Made by a program: the position numbers and the translations under genes. This document shows, piece after piece, positions 46,548 to 56,307 of a DNA stretch of 64,000 nt; the first letter of the stretch is position 1, and each line of letters opens with the position of its first letter. Origin of the DNA: Chelativorans salis (lineage in GTDB: Bacteria; Pseudomonadota; Alphaproteobacteria; Rhizobiales; Rhizobiaceae); assembly GCF_025336525.1 (NCBI RefSeq), contig NZ_JAOCZP010000004.1:434001-498000 (forward strand). The letters run 5' to 3'. The notes under the pieces were generated by a model. That model saw nothing but the letters and a program-made list of their open reading frames with translations, did not search any database and was not told the DNA's origin.

Positions 46548-48001
46548 TGGCTAGCTCCACGACGAGAGTGAAGACGTCGGACGAAAAACCCGCAGGCGAC
46601 CAGGCCGAGCAGGCGAGCCGGGGCCATGCACCGCGCCCAGCGGGGCCGGATGGCGGCAGCAGGTTCCAGAACTCACTTCGCGACGCGGCCATGGCGGCTT
46701 TCCTTGTCGCCGTGCTCGGCTTTTTCTTCATTGGCTTGCGGACGGACATCGCGCCGGGCGGGCTCGACATCAAGGCGCGCTGGACCGCCTGGATCGTGTC
46801 CATCCTCGTGGTATTCGGGGGCAGGCTGGCGCTCAACCTCTTCGTCTTCAAGGCTGAGCGCCCGGTCACAGTGGGGCTGGGGGCGCAGATTTCCGCCGTC
46901 GGCGACGCGTTGCCGGGGCTCGGCAAGTGGCTGGTGAGGGCGCTCCTGGCCTTCGCCCTGGTGCTGCCCTTCTTCTTCATGACGGCCTTTCCGGGCAAGG
47001 AGCGCCAGTATATCGACCTGGCCATCCTCATCATGACCTACATCATGCTCGGCTGGGGATTGAACATCGTGGTGGGGCTCGCCGGCCTACTCGACCTCGG
47101 CTATGTCGCGTTCTACGCGGTCGGCGCCTATTCCTTCGCCCTTCTCGCCCAGTATTTCGATTTCGGCTTCTGGATGGCGTTGCCGCTGGCGGGGTTGCTC
47201 GCAGCATTCTGGGGCATCATCCTCGGCTTTCCGGTGTTGCGCCTGCGCGGCGACTATCTGGCGATCGTCACGCTGGCCTTCGGTGAGATCATCCGCATCG
47301 TGCTCCTGAACTGGTACCAGTTCACCAACGGCCCCGATGGCATCTCCGGTATTCCGAAGCCCACCCTCTTCGGTCTGGAGTTCTCGCGCGGTGACGACGG
47401 CTTCGCGGCATTCTTCGGCCTCGACTATTCGCCGATCCACCGCTTCATTTACCTCTATTACATCATCTTGGTGCTGGCGCTGATCACCAACGTGGTGACC
47501 ATCCGGCTCAGGAAGCTGCCCATCGGGCGCGCGTGGGAGGCGCTGCGCGAGGATGAGATCGCCTGTCGGTCGCTGGGCATCAACACCCGCAACACGAAGC
47601 TCACCGCATTCGCCATCGGCGCCATGTTCGGCGGCTTCGCGGGATCGTTCTTCGCCACGCGGCAGGGCTTTATCTCGCCGGAAAGCTTCACCTTTATCGA
47701 ATCGGCGATGATCCTGGCCATCGTGGTGCTGGGCGGGCTGGGCTCGCAGATCGGTGTGGTCGTCGCTTCCGTCGCCATGATCGGCGGCATCGAGATGCTG
47801 CGCAACCTGGGCTTCTTGTCGCAGATCTTTGGGTCCGGATTCGATCCGGTCCAGTACCGCATGCTGATCTTCGGCCTGGCGATGGTGCTCATCATGGTGT
47901 GGAAGCCGCGCGGGCTGGTTTCTACGCGCGAACCCACCGCGGTGCTCAAGGAGAAGAAGCTCATCGACGCGGAAGCGGTTGCACAGGGTGAGGGTCACTA
48001 A
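46547..48001 (+). CDS. livM: Branched-chain amino acid ABC transporter permease LivM
   Basis: A 484-residue permease. The C-terminal 330 residues are the LivM domain: MLGWGLNIVVGLAGLLDLGYVAFYAVGAY, LGFPVLRLRGDYLAIVTLAFGEIIR, and the coupling loop RAWEALREDEIACRSLGINTRNTKL. The N-terminal 150 residues add a hydrophilic, Pro/Ala-rich head and three extra TM helices, the long form common in rhizobia. It overlaps livH and livG by one base each. Confidence 0.92.
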
Positions 48002-49118
48002 TGGTTCTGGCGGCTGAAAAGAACGCACCCGTGGGCACCGCGGCGCGGAACTGGGAGCACGACCCGGTCCTGTCGGTCGAGCATCTGACCATGCGCTTCG
48101 GCGGGCTGGTGGCTGTTGGCGATCTGTCCTTCGATGTTGGGCGTGGTGATATCACTGCCCTTATCGGGCCGAACGGCGCCGGCAAGACGACGGTGTTCAA
48201 CTGCGTGACCGGCTTCTACAAGCCGACCGAGGGGCGCATCATCATGCGCCACGGCCCAGGCCGGCAGGAAAGAGCGGTGGACGCTGTGACGGCCAGCGGG
48301 CTCAGGTGGATGAAGGAGGCCGATTCCGGCGTCTTCCTGCTCGAGCGCATGCCCGATCATGAAATCTCACACAAGGCAAAGGTCGCCCGCACGTTTCAGA
48401 ATATCCGGCTGTTCGGCGGCATGACGCTTTTGGAGAATCTCCTGGTGGCGCAGCACAACCCGCTAGTGGTCGCTTCCGGCTTTACCTTCGGCGGCATTTT
48501 CGGACTGCCCAGCTATCGCAGGGCCGAGCAGGCGGCCATCGACAAGGCTGTCTACTGGCTGGAGCGCACCCGCCTGATCGACCGCGCCGACGATCCCGCG
48601 TCCGACCTGCCCTACGGCGCGCAGCGGCGGCTGGAGATCGCCCGCGCCATGTGCACTGGACCGGAACTCTTGTGCCTGGACGAGCCGGCGGCGGGGCTCA
48701 ACCCGCGCGAATCCGCCGAACTCAACGAGTTGCTCAAATACATCTGCGACGAGCACAAGACCTCGGTGCTTCTGATCGAGCATGACATGGGCGTGGTGAT
48801 GGAGATCTCCGACCACATCGTCGTGCTCGACTACGGCGTGAAGATTTCCGACGGCGATGCGGAAACGGTGCGCACCGACCCCAACGTCATCGCCGCCTAT
48901 CTCGGCGTGGAGGAAGAGGAGGAGATCGACGTTCCCGAGGTGCTGCAGGACGTGGCGGAAACGCTAGGCGAAGCGGAGAAGTCCGGCAGCAAGCCGAAGG
49001 CGAAGGCGGCGAGCCGCTCCAGTGCCGGAGCGGGCGGCAGGGCAAAAGCCTCCAAACCGGCCACCGGAACAAAGAAGACGAAGCGCACGACGCGCGGCAC
49101 CGGCAAGGGAGACAAGGC

Positions 49119-49122
<4 letters not shown>
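48001..49122 (+). CDS. livG: Branched-chain amino acid ABC transporter ATPase LivG with a basic C-terminal tail
   Basis: A 373-residue ATPase. Walker A is GPNGAGKTTVFNCVTG, LivG-type insert ARTFQNIRLFGGMTLLENLLVAQHN, signature LPYGAQRRLEIARAM, Walker B LLCLDEPAAGLNP. LivG normally ends near residue 260-300. Here an acidic stretch (EEEEEIDVPEV) is followed by about 45 residues rich in Lys, Ala, Ser and Gly (KPKAKAASRSSAGAGGRAKAS and on), resembling histone-H1-like tails. It overlaps livM by one base and livF by four. Confidence 0.92.
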
Positions 49123-49852
<730 letters not shown>

Positions 49853-49853
<1 letters not shown>

Positions 49854-50206
49854 TGGAAAACGATAATGCACTTCTGTGGGAAGTCACCTTCTGGGAGTTC
49901 CTGCTCGTCACGGTGATGCTGGCTGGCAGCGCAGCCTATCTGACCGGGCGTGCCATCGCCCAGGCTTGGGAGACCAACCTGCAGCTCGCCTTCTACATCG
50001 TCCTTCTGGCAGGAGCGACGCGCTTTATCCATTTCGCGCTCTTCAGCGGCTCGCTTCTGACGCTGCACTACTATCTCGTCGACCTCGCCGTGCTCCTGCT
50101 GATCGCTTTCGTCGGCAAGCGGATCACGCGTGCCTGGCAGATGTCCACGCAGTACAGCTTCTTTTTCGCGCGCAATGGCCTGCTTGGTTGGAAGGCCAGG
50201 GGTTAA
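49853..50206 (+). CDS. DUF6867 membrane protein of the liv operon
   Basis: A 117-residue protein with three or four TM helices: FWEFLLVTVMLAGSAAYLTGRAIA, LQLAFYIVLLAGATRFIHFALFSG, YYLVDLAVLLLIAFVGKRI. The C-terminal MSTQYSFFFARNGLLGWKARG is characteristic. It is found in liv operons of Rhizobiales and has no known function. It starts on the last base of the livF stop, so it is made with the transporter and may be an accessory subunit (inference). Confidence 0.8.
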
Positions 50207-50218
50207 GGAGATTCACGA

Positions 50219-50273
50219 TTAACCGGCGGAAGGTCTTTATTTCAATCTGAAACTGGGATTTGATGCCGGTTAA
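50219..50273. other. Long-loop inverted repeat between DUF6867 and livJ
   Basis: TTAACCGGC (50219-50227) and GCCGGTTAA (50265-50273) are perfect 9-bp arms with a 37-nt loop. It may be an RNA-processing or stability hairpin that sets livJ apart from the permease genes. Confidence 0.45.
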
Positions 50274-50361
50274 GCGGGTAGACCCCGCATCGGCTGAACC
50301 GGAAAGTTGAACACCATTTCCGGAAAGCTGTGGGAACATTTGGTGTTTAAAGGGAGAAGTC

Positions 50362-51462
50362 ATGAAGAAGGCTCTAATGGCTGGCGCTGCGCTCAGCCTT
50401 TTGATGACCGGATCTGCCTGGGCCGACATCACGATCGCCACCGTTGGTCCGATGACGGGACAGTACGCGACCTTTGGCGAGCAGATGAGAGCCGGCGCCG
50501 AGCAGGCCATCGCCGATATCAATGAGGCGGGCGGCGTCAACGGCGAGATGCTGAAGCTGGAAGTGGGCGACGATGCCTGCGATCCGAAGCAGGCCGTGGC
50601 GGTAGCCAATCAGCTTGCGGGCCAGGGCGTCACGTTCGTGGCCGGGCATTTCTGCTCCGGTTCGTCGATCCCAGCTTCGCAGGTCTATTCCGAGGAAGGC
50701 ATTATCCAGATCTCGCCCGCCTCGACCAACCCGGCCTTCACGGACGAGCGTCCGGGCCCTGGCATCTACCGCGTGTGCGGCCGCGATGACCAGCAGGGCG
50801 ACGTGGCAGGCAAGTTCCTGGCAGAGAACTTCGCCGACGAGAAGATCGCCTTCGTCCACGACAAAACGGCTTACGGCAAGGGCTTGGCCGACGCCACGAA
50901 GGCGGCATTCGAGGCTGCTGGCGGCACAGCCGCGCTCTACGAAGCCTACACGGCTGGTGAGAAGGACTACACGGCGCTCGTCTCCAAGCTGAAGCAGGAG
51001 GGCATCGACGTCCTCTATGTCGGCGGCTACCACACGGAAGCCGGCCTGATGGCGCGCCAGATGCGCGAGCAGGGCATGGATACGCTGCTGGTCTCCGGCG
51101 ACGCACTGGTCACCGACGAGTACTGGGCGGTGACGGGTGAGGCCGGCGAAGGCACGCTGATGACTTTCTCGCCCGATCCGCGCAAGAACGAGATCGCCAA
51201 GCCTGTGGTTGACGCGCTTCTGGCCGCCGGCAAGACGGCCGAAGGCTACGCGCTCTACACCTATGCCGCGATCCAGGCCTGGGCGCAGGCAGTCGAGGCA
51301 GCCGGCTCGAATGAGTACGAGGCCGTCATCGAGGCGCTGGACGCCGGTGACTTCGAGACGGTGCTCGGTCCGCTCGAGTTCGACGAGAAGGGCGACGTGA
51401 CCCTGCCGGGCTACGTCCTCTACGAGTGGAAAGACGGCGAGTACGACTACCTCGAACAATAA
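50362..51462 (+). CDS. livJ: Branched-chain amino acid ABC transporter substrate-binding protein
   Basis: A 366-residue periplasmic binding protein. Residues 1-21 are the signal peptide (MKKALMAGAALSLLMTGSAWA). The mature start ADITIATVGPMTGQYATFGEQMRAGAEQAIADINEAGG, and GHFCSGSSIPASQVYSEEGIIQISPASTNP, are the Leu/Ile/Val-binding pattern; two Cys (DACDPKQ and HFCSGS) may pair. It follows the permease genes by 155 bp and ends at a strong terminator. The ligand class is inferred from family. Confidence 0.93.
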   Translation: MKKALMAGAALSLLMTGSAWADITIATVGPMTGQYATFGEQMRAGAEQAIADINEAGGVNGEMLKLEVGDDACDPKQAVAVANQLAGQGVTFVAGHFCSGSSIPASQVYSEEGIIQISPASTNPAFTDERPGPGIYRVCGRDDQQGDVAGKFLAENFADEKIAFVHDKTAYGKGLADATKAAFEAAGGTAALYEAYTAGEKDYTALVSKLKQEGIDVLYVGGYHTEAGLMARQMREQGMDTLLVSGDALVTDEYWAVTGEAGEGTLMTFSPDPRKNEIAKPVVDALLAAGKTAEGYALYTYAAIQAWAQAVEAAGSNEYEAVIEALDAGDFETVLGPLEFDEKGDVTLPGYVLYEWKDGEYDYLEQ

Positions 51463-51487
51463 GCCGCAAGGCGGCAATGCTTCTGAC

Positions 51488-51516
51488 GGCCCGGCACTTC
51501 GCCGGGCCTTTTTTTT
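51488..51516 (+). terminator. Strong terminator of the liv operon
   Basis: GGCCCGGC-ACTTC-GCCGGGCC followed by a run of eight T. The 8-bp GC stem is 25 bases after the livJ stop. Confidence 0.93.
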
Positions 51517-51540
51517 GGCACTTTTGGCTGCGCCTGCCGT

Positions 51541-51666
51541 CAAGATATATAACTACATACTTATTCTTATGTAATACATTTATATAGTATATTTAAAATA
51601 CAATTTGACGGATGAGAGAGCTATTTATATACATTGTTTATTTAATTAATTTGCTTTGGATAACTC
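51541..51666. other. AT-rich leader upstream of the glycosyltransferase-like gene
   Basis: About 125 bases with long A/T runs (for example TTATATAGTATATTTAAAATAC), in sharp contrast to the GC-rich surroundings. No inverted repeats, integrase or target-site duplication were seen. It may carry the promoter and H-NS/MucR-like silencing sites. Confidence 0.45.
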
Positions 51667-52542
51667 ATGAGATACTTATTTCAGGTTATTTGCGTACGAT
51701 GGGGAAGCAAATACGAAGCGGGGTTTGTCAACCATCTCTTCCGGATGATCGCCTGCCAGACGAATGCACCATTTCGCTTTCTATGCATTGATGATGCAGG
51801 CTCGGCGGAATATGACGAGGGCATCGAAGTTCGTCCGTTTCCGGAATTTGCGCTGCCGTTCGACAAGATCACCAGTGGCTGCCGGGCAAAGCTGGCGATC
51901 TTTGCGCGCGGAATGCTGGAAGATGGCATTCCCGCCCTTTATTTCGATCTCGATGTGCTCGTGAAAGGTGACCCTACCAGATTGGTGCGGCAGCTCCGGC
52001 GGAAGCCAGGGCTCTACATGCTCAAAAACCATTACGTGCAGTTCTGGCGGTTCCAGCGCTATCTGGAGCCTTTGCTCGGTGATCGCTATTATTTCGGAGA
52101 TTCGTCGGCCCTCGCCTTCTATCCAGAACGCTGTCATGGAATCTTCGATCGCTTCAACGCGCTTGCAGGGGATGTTGCTACACCACCGGCCTCCTTCCTG
52201 CGTACCGATGACCGCTTCGTAAGTTATAGCGCACGCAATCAGGTGCGCGTGTTTCCGCGGTCGCTGGTGGTGAAGTTCGCCGACGAGTACATGGCTCCTC
52301 TGCTCATCATCGCGGCGCTGCGCGGACGGCTGCCCTGGGTCAAGCGCCGACGCGCGGGCCTTGTGGCCGTGGCATTCGTTTCGGACGCTCAGAAGCCCAG
52401 GCAAGTGGCTTCATTCCGCTTGGGGCAGATCGTCCGCTACAAGCGGCGTAAGCTGCGCTGGCAGCAACCAGAGTACAGCGCCTATTGGCAAGACGCCTGC
52501 GCCCTGGCCGACAGAAAGGCGACGATTCCTTCGGCTGTCTGA
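51667..52542 (+). CDS. Glycosyltransferase-like protein (DxD motif)
   Basis: A 291-residue protein. The N-terminal MRYLFQVICVRWGSKYEAGFVNHLFRMIA and a DxD motif, ALYFDLDVLVKGD (D94, D96), recall bacterial GT8-like transferases that use a nucleotide sugar and divalent metal. GDSSALAFYPERCHGIFDRF follows, where related proteins have a GNSS-type motif. It has no signal peptide, so it probably works in the cytoplasm on a surface glycan. It is isolated, with an AT-rich leader and no neighbouring polysaccharide genes, which suggests acquisition by transfer. Confidence 0.65.
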   Translation: MRYLFQVICVRWGSKYEAGFVNHLFRMIACQTNAPFRFLCIDDAGSAEYDEGIEVRPFPEFALPFDKITSGCRAKLAIFARGMLEDGIPALYFDLDVLVKGDPTRLVRQLRRKPGLYMLKNHYVQFWRFQRYLEPLLGDRYYFGDSSALAFYPERCHGIFDRFNALAGDVATPPASFLRTDDRFVSYSARNQVRVFPRSLVVKFADEYMAPLLIIAALRGRLPWVKRRRAGLVAVAFVSDAQKPRQVASFRLGQIVRYKRRKLRWQQPEYSAYWQDACALADRKATIPSAV

Positions 52543-52723
52543 CGCGCCTCGGTCGGCTGAGTTGCATGCCGCCTCTCTGGCACGGGCGTCGAGGCGGCAG
52601 GTCTTCGTTACATCAGAATGTTTGCACTGCAGCATCGTCCACGCTAATCATGAAGCGTTGTTTTGGCGCGCGAGGCGCGCCCGTCCTCGCGGCACGCCGC
52701 AGCTTCCTTTTCTATCCTGGAGC

Positions 52724-55700
52724 ATGCCAGTGCAGATCAAGAAACTCCTCGTCGCCAACCGTTCTGAAATCGCCATCCGCGTCTTCCGCGCCGCCAATGA
52801 ACTGGGCATCCGAACGGTCGCCATATGGGCGGAGGAGGACAAGTATTCCCTGCACCGCTTCAAGGCCGACGAGTCCTACCAGGTGGGCCGCGGGCCGCAT
52901 CTGGAGCGCGATATGGGGCCGATCGAGAGCTATCTGTCGATTGACGAGGTGATCCGCGTTGCGAAACTGTCCGGCGCTGACGCCATCCATCCCGGTTACG
53001 GCCTGCTTTCCGAGAGCCCGGAATTCGCCGAGGCCTGCGCGGCAAACGGCATCGTCTTCATCGGTCCCACGCCGGACACCATGCGCCGACTCGGAAACAA
53101 GGTGGCCGCGCGCAACCTTGCGGTGGAGGCGGGCGTGCCAGTGGTGCCGGCGACCGAGCCGCTGCCGGACGATATGGACGTGGTGGCGAAGATGGCGGGC
53201 GAGATCGGCTTTCCGGTCATGCTCAAGGCCTCCTGGGGCGGCGGTGGGCGCGGCATGCGTGTCATCCGATCGAAAGCCGACCTCAAGCGCGAGGTGACGG
53301 AGGCCAAGCGCGAAGCAAAGGCCGCCTTCGGCAAGGACGAAGTGTATCTGGAAAAGCTCATCGAGCGTGCGCGTCACGTCGAGGTACAGGTCCTGGGCGA
53401 CACCCACGGTAATGCCGTGCACCTGTTCGAGCGCGACTGCTCCATCCAGCGGCGCAACCAGAAGGTCGTTGAGCGGGCGCCGGCACCCTATCTCGATGAC
53501 AAGCGTCGGGCGGAACTGTGCGGTTATGCGCTGAAGATCGCCGAGGCGACCGACTATGTCGGCGCCGGCACCGTCGAGTTCCTGATGGATGCCGACACGG
53601 GTGCCTTCTACTTCATCGAGGTGAACCCGCGCATCCAGGTCGAGCACACGGTCACGGAGGAGGTGACCGGTATCGACATCGTCAAGGCGCAGATCCGCAT
53701 CCTGGAAGGCGAGAAAATCGGCGATCCTCGCTCCGGCGTGCCGGAGCAGGCCGACATCAAGCTTAACGGCCATGCGCTCCAGTGCCGCATCACCACGGAA
53801 GATCCGGAGCAGAATTTCATTCCCGACTATGGTCGCATCACCGCCTATCGCGGGGCCACCGGATTCGGCATCCGGCTCGACGGCGGCACGGCCTATTCGG
53901 GCGCCGTCATCACCCGCTTCTATGACCCGCTGCTCGAGAAGGTGACCGCCTGGGCGCCAAGCCCGGACGAGGTGATCCAGCGCATGGACCGGGCGCTGCG
54001 CGAGTTTCGCATCCGCGGCGTTGCCACCAACCTCACCTTCCTCGAAGCCATCATCAGCCATAAGCAGTTCCGCGACGCCACCTACACAACGCGCTTCATC
54101 GACGAGACGCCGGAGCTTTTCACGCAGGTCAAGCGTCAGGACCGCGCTACGAAGCTCCTGAACTACCTGGCCGACGTATCGGTGAACGGGCACCCCGAAG
54201 CGCGCGACCGGCCGCGGCCGAATCCGGAAGCCGCCGCGCCGCGCGTGCCCTACGTCGATGCGGCAATACCCGACGGCACAAAACAGCGCCTCGACCAGCT
54301 GGGTCCGGAAGGTTTCGCCAGATGGATGCGCGAGGAGACGCGTGTGCTGGTGACCGATACGACGATGCGCGACGGGCACCAGTCGCTTTTGGCAACGCGG
54401 ATGCGCACCTTCGACATAGCCGCTATCGCCGGAGTATATGCGCGCGCCCTGCCGCAGCTCCTGTCGCTGGAATGCTGGGGCGGGGCGACCTTCGATGTTG
54501 CCATGCGCTTCCTCACCGAAGACCCGTGGGAGCGGCTGCAGCGGGTACGGGAGGGCGCTCCCAACCTGCTTCTGCAGATGCTTTTGCGCGGGGCGAACGG
54601 TGTCGGCTACACCAATTATCCTGACAATGTGGTGCAGTATTTCGTGCGCCAGACGGCAAGGGGCGGCATCGACCTCTTCCGCGTCTTCGACTGCCTCAAC
54701 TGGGTGGAGAACATGCGCGTCGCGATGGATGCCGTGCGCGAAGAAAACAAGCTGTGCGAGGCGGCCATCTGCTACACGGGCGACATCCTCGATCCCGACC
54801 GCGCCAAGTACGACCTAAAATACTACGTCAACCTGGCCAAGGAGCTGGAAGCGGCGGGCGCTCATATCATCGCCATCAAGGATATGGCCGGGCTCCTGAA
54901 GCCTGCGGCGGCGCGTGCGCTCTTCAAGGCACTCCGCGAGGAGACGGAGCTGCCGCTTCACTTCCACACGCACGACACCTCCGGCATTTCTGCCGCCACG
55001 GTGCTTGCGGCCGTGGAAAGCGGGGTGGATGCTGTGGACGCGGCGATCGACGCGCTGTCCGGCAACACTTCGCAGCCCTGCCTCGGCTCCATCGTCGAAG
55101 CGCTGAAGGAGGATGAGCGGGACACCGGACTCGACCGTGAATGGGTGCGCCGCATCTCGTTCTATTGGGAGGCCGTGCGCAACCAGTACGCCGCGTTTGA
55201 GAGCGACCTCAAAGGGCCGGCTTCGGAGGTCTACCTGCACGAGATGCCGGGCGGCCAGTTCACCAATCTTAAGGAGCAGGCGCGCTCGCTGGGGCTGGAA
55301 ACGCGCTGGCACGAGGTGGCGCGCGCCTATCACGACGTGAACATGATGTTCGGCGACATCGTCAAGGTCACGCCGTCCTCCAAAGTTGTCGGCGACATGG
55401 CTCTGATGATGGTGAGCCAGGACCTCGCCATTGCCGACGTGGAAAGCCCGGACAAGGATATCGCCTTCCCGGATTCGGTCGTCTCCATGCTGCGCGGCGA
55501 TCTTGGGCAGCCGCCCGGCGGTTGGCCGAAGGCGCTGCAGAAGAAGGCGCTGAAGAGCGAGAAGCCGATCACCGTCAGGCCCGGCTCGCTGCTTCAGCCT
55601 GCCGATCTCGAGGCTGACCGCAAGGAACTGGAGGAAAAGCTCGGCCGTGAGGCGAGCGATTTCGAGTTCGCCGCTTGGCTGATGTATCCGAAGGTTTTCC

Positions 55701-56194
55701 TCGACTTCGCGACGGCTGCGGAAAACTACGGCCCCGTCAGCGTGCTGCCGACGCCGATCTACTTCTACGGCATGGTGCAGGAAGACGAGATCTTCGTCGA
55801 CATCGAGCGCGGCAAGACGCTGGTCATCCGCTGCCTCGCCGTTGGCGAGCCGGACGAAAAGGGCATGGTGACAGTCTTCTTCGAACTGAACGGCCAGCCG
55901 CGCCGCGTCAAGGTGCCGGACCGGCTGCACGGCGCTTCCGCGCTTGCCGTCCGGCGCAAGGCAGAGGCCGGCAACGAGGCCCATGTCGGCGCGCCGATGC
56001 CGGGCGTCGTGTCGTCCGTCGCCGTCAGCGCCGGCCAGGAGGTGAAGGCCGGCGACGTTCTTCTTTCCATCGAGGCAATGAAGATGGAGACGGCCATCCA
56101 CGCCGAGCGCGACGGCACGATTTCCGAGGTACTGGTGAAGGCCGGCGACCAAATCGACGCCAAGGATCTGCTTGTGGTCCTGCAGAATGGCTGA
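52724..56194 (+). CDS. pyc: Pyruvate carboxylase
   Basis: A 1156-residue biotin enzyme that makes oxaloacetate from pyruvate and bicarbonate. Biotin carboxylase (about 1-460) has KKLLVANRSEIAIRVFRAA, SWGGGGRGMRV and FIEVNPRIQVEHTVTEEVTG. Carboxyltransferase (about 535-830) starts LVTDTTMRDGHQSLLATRMRT and has HFHTHDTSG. The C-terminal biotinyl domain has EAMKMET with the biotin Lys at K1120. It is a full-length single-chain enzyme. The start at ATG 52724 fits the family; the open frame upstream is not coding. Confidence 0.96.
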   Translation: MPVQIKKLLVANRSEIAIRVFRAANELGIRTVAIWAEEDKYSLHRFKADESYQVGRGPHLERDMGPIESYLSIDEVIRVAKLSGADAIHPGYGLLSESPEFAEACAANGIVFIGPTPDTMRRLGNKVAARNLAVEAGVPVVPATEPLPDDMDVVAKMAGEIGFPVMLKASWGGGGRGMRVIRSKADLKREVTEAKREAKAAFGKDEVYLEKLIERARHVEVQVLGDTHGNAVHLFERDCSIQRRNQKVVERAPAPYLDDKRRAELCGYALKIAEATDYVGAGTVEFLMDADTGAFYFIEVNPRIQVEHTVTEEVTGIDIVKAQIRILEGEKIGDPRSGVPEQADIKLNGHALQCRITTEDPEQNFIPDYGRITAYRGATGFGIRLDGGTAYSGAVITRFYDPLLEKVTAWAPSPDEVIQRMDRALREFRIRGVATNLTFLEAIISHKQFRDATYTTRFIDETPELFTQVKRQDRATKLLNYLADVSVNGHPEARDRPRPNPEAAAPRVPYVDAAIPDGTKQRLDQLGPEGFARWMREETRVLVTDTTMRDGHQSLLATRMRTFDIAAIAGVYARALPQLLSLECWGGATFDVAMRFLTEDPWERLQRVREGAPNLLLQMLLRGANGVGYTNYPDNVVQYFVRQTARGGIDLFRVFDCLNWVENMRVAMDAVREENKLCEAAICYTGDILDPDRAKYDLKYYVNLAKELEAAGAHIIAIKDMAGLLKPAAARALFKALREETELPLHFHTHDTSGISAATVLAAVESGVDAVDAAIDALSGNTSQPCLGSIVEALKEDERDTGLDREWVRRISFYWEAVRNQYAAFESDLKGPASEVYLHEMPGGQFTNLKEQARSLGLETRWHEVARAYHDVNMMFGDIVKVTPSSKVVGDMALMMVSQDLAIADVESPDKDIAFPDSVVSMLRGDLGQPPGGWPKALQKKALKSEKPITVRPGSLLQPADLEADRKELEEKLGREASDFEFAAWLMYPKVFLDFATAAENYGPVSVLPTPIYFYGMVQEDEIFVDIERGKTLVIRCLAVGEPDEKGMVTVFFELNGQPRRVKVPDRLHGASALAVRRKAEAGNEAHVGAPMPGVVSSVAVSAGQEVKAGDVLLSIEAMKMETAIHAERDGTISEVLVKAGDQIDAKDLLVVLQNG

Positions 56195-56214
56195 TCTGGT
56201 ATTAGACTAGAGTA

Positions 56215-56228
56215 TTAAATCGATTTAA
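56215..56228. promoter_or_regulatory. LacI-type operator candidate upstream of an MFS gene
   Basis: TTAAATCGATTTAA is a perfect 14-bp palindrome with a central CG, the usual form of LacI-family operators. It is about 80 bases before the MFS start. No lacI-like gene is in the window. Confidence 0.45.
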
Positions 56229-56237
56229 ACCCTGTGA

Positions 56238-56257
56238 GTTGGCCGCCGGTGGCCAAC
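56238..56257. terminator. Hairpin after pyc / before the MFS gene
   Basis: GTTGGCC-GCCGGT-GGCCAAC, 7-bp perfect arms, with no T run. It may help end the pyc transcript or act in the leader of the MFS gene. Confidence 0.35.
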
Positions 56258-56307
56258 CAGTAGGCATTGGTACGACTCCTTTTCCGAGATCAGCTACGGA
56301 TATCGAC

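Noticed and set aside
51541-51666. AT-rich stretch as an insertion-sequence end or att site
   Set aside because: No terminal inverted repeats, target duplication, transposase or integrase were found nearby.
52712-54379. A 555-codon minus-strand open frame opposite pyc
   Set aside because: Antisense shadow of the biotin carboxylase domain, with no recognisable motif. The same applies to the long minus-strand frame at 54815-56152.
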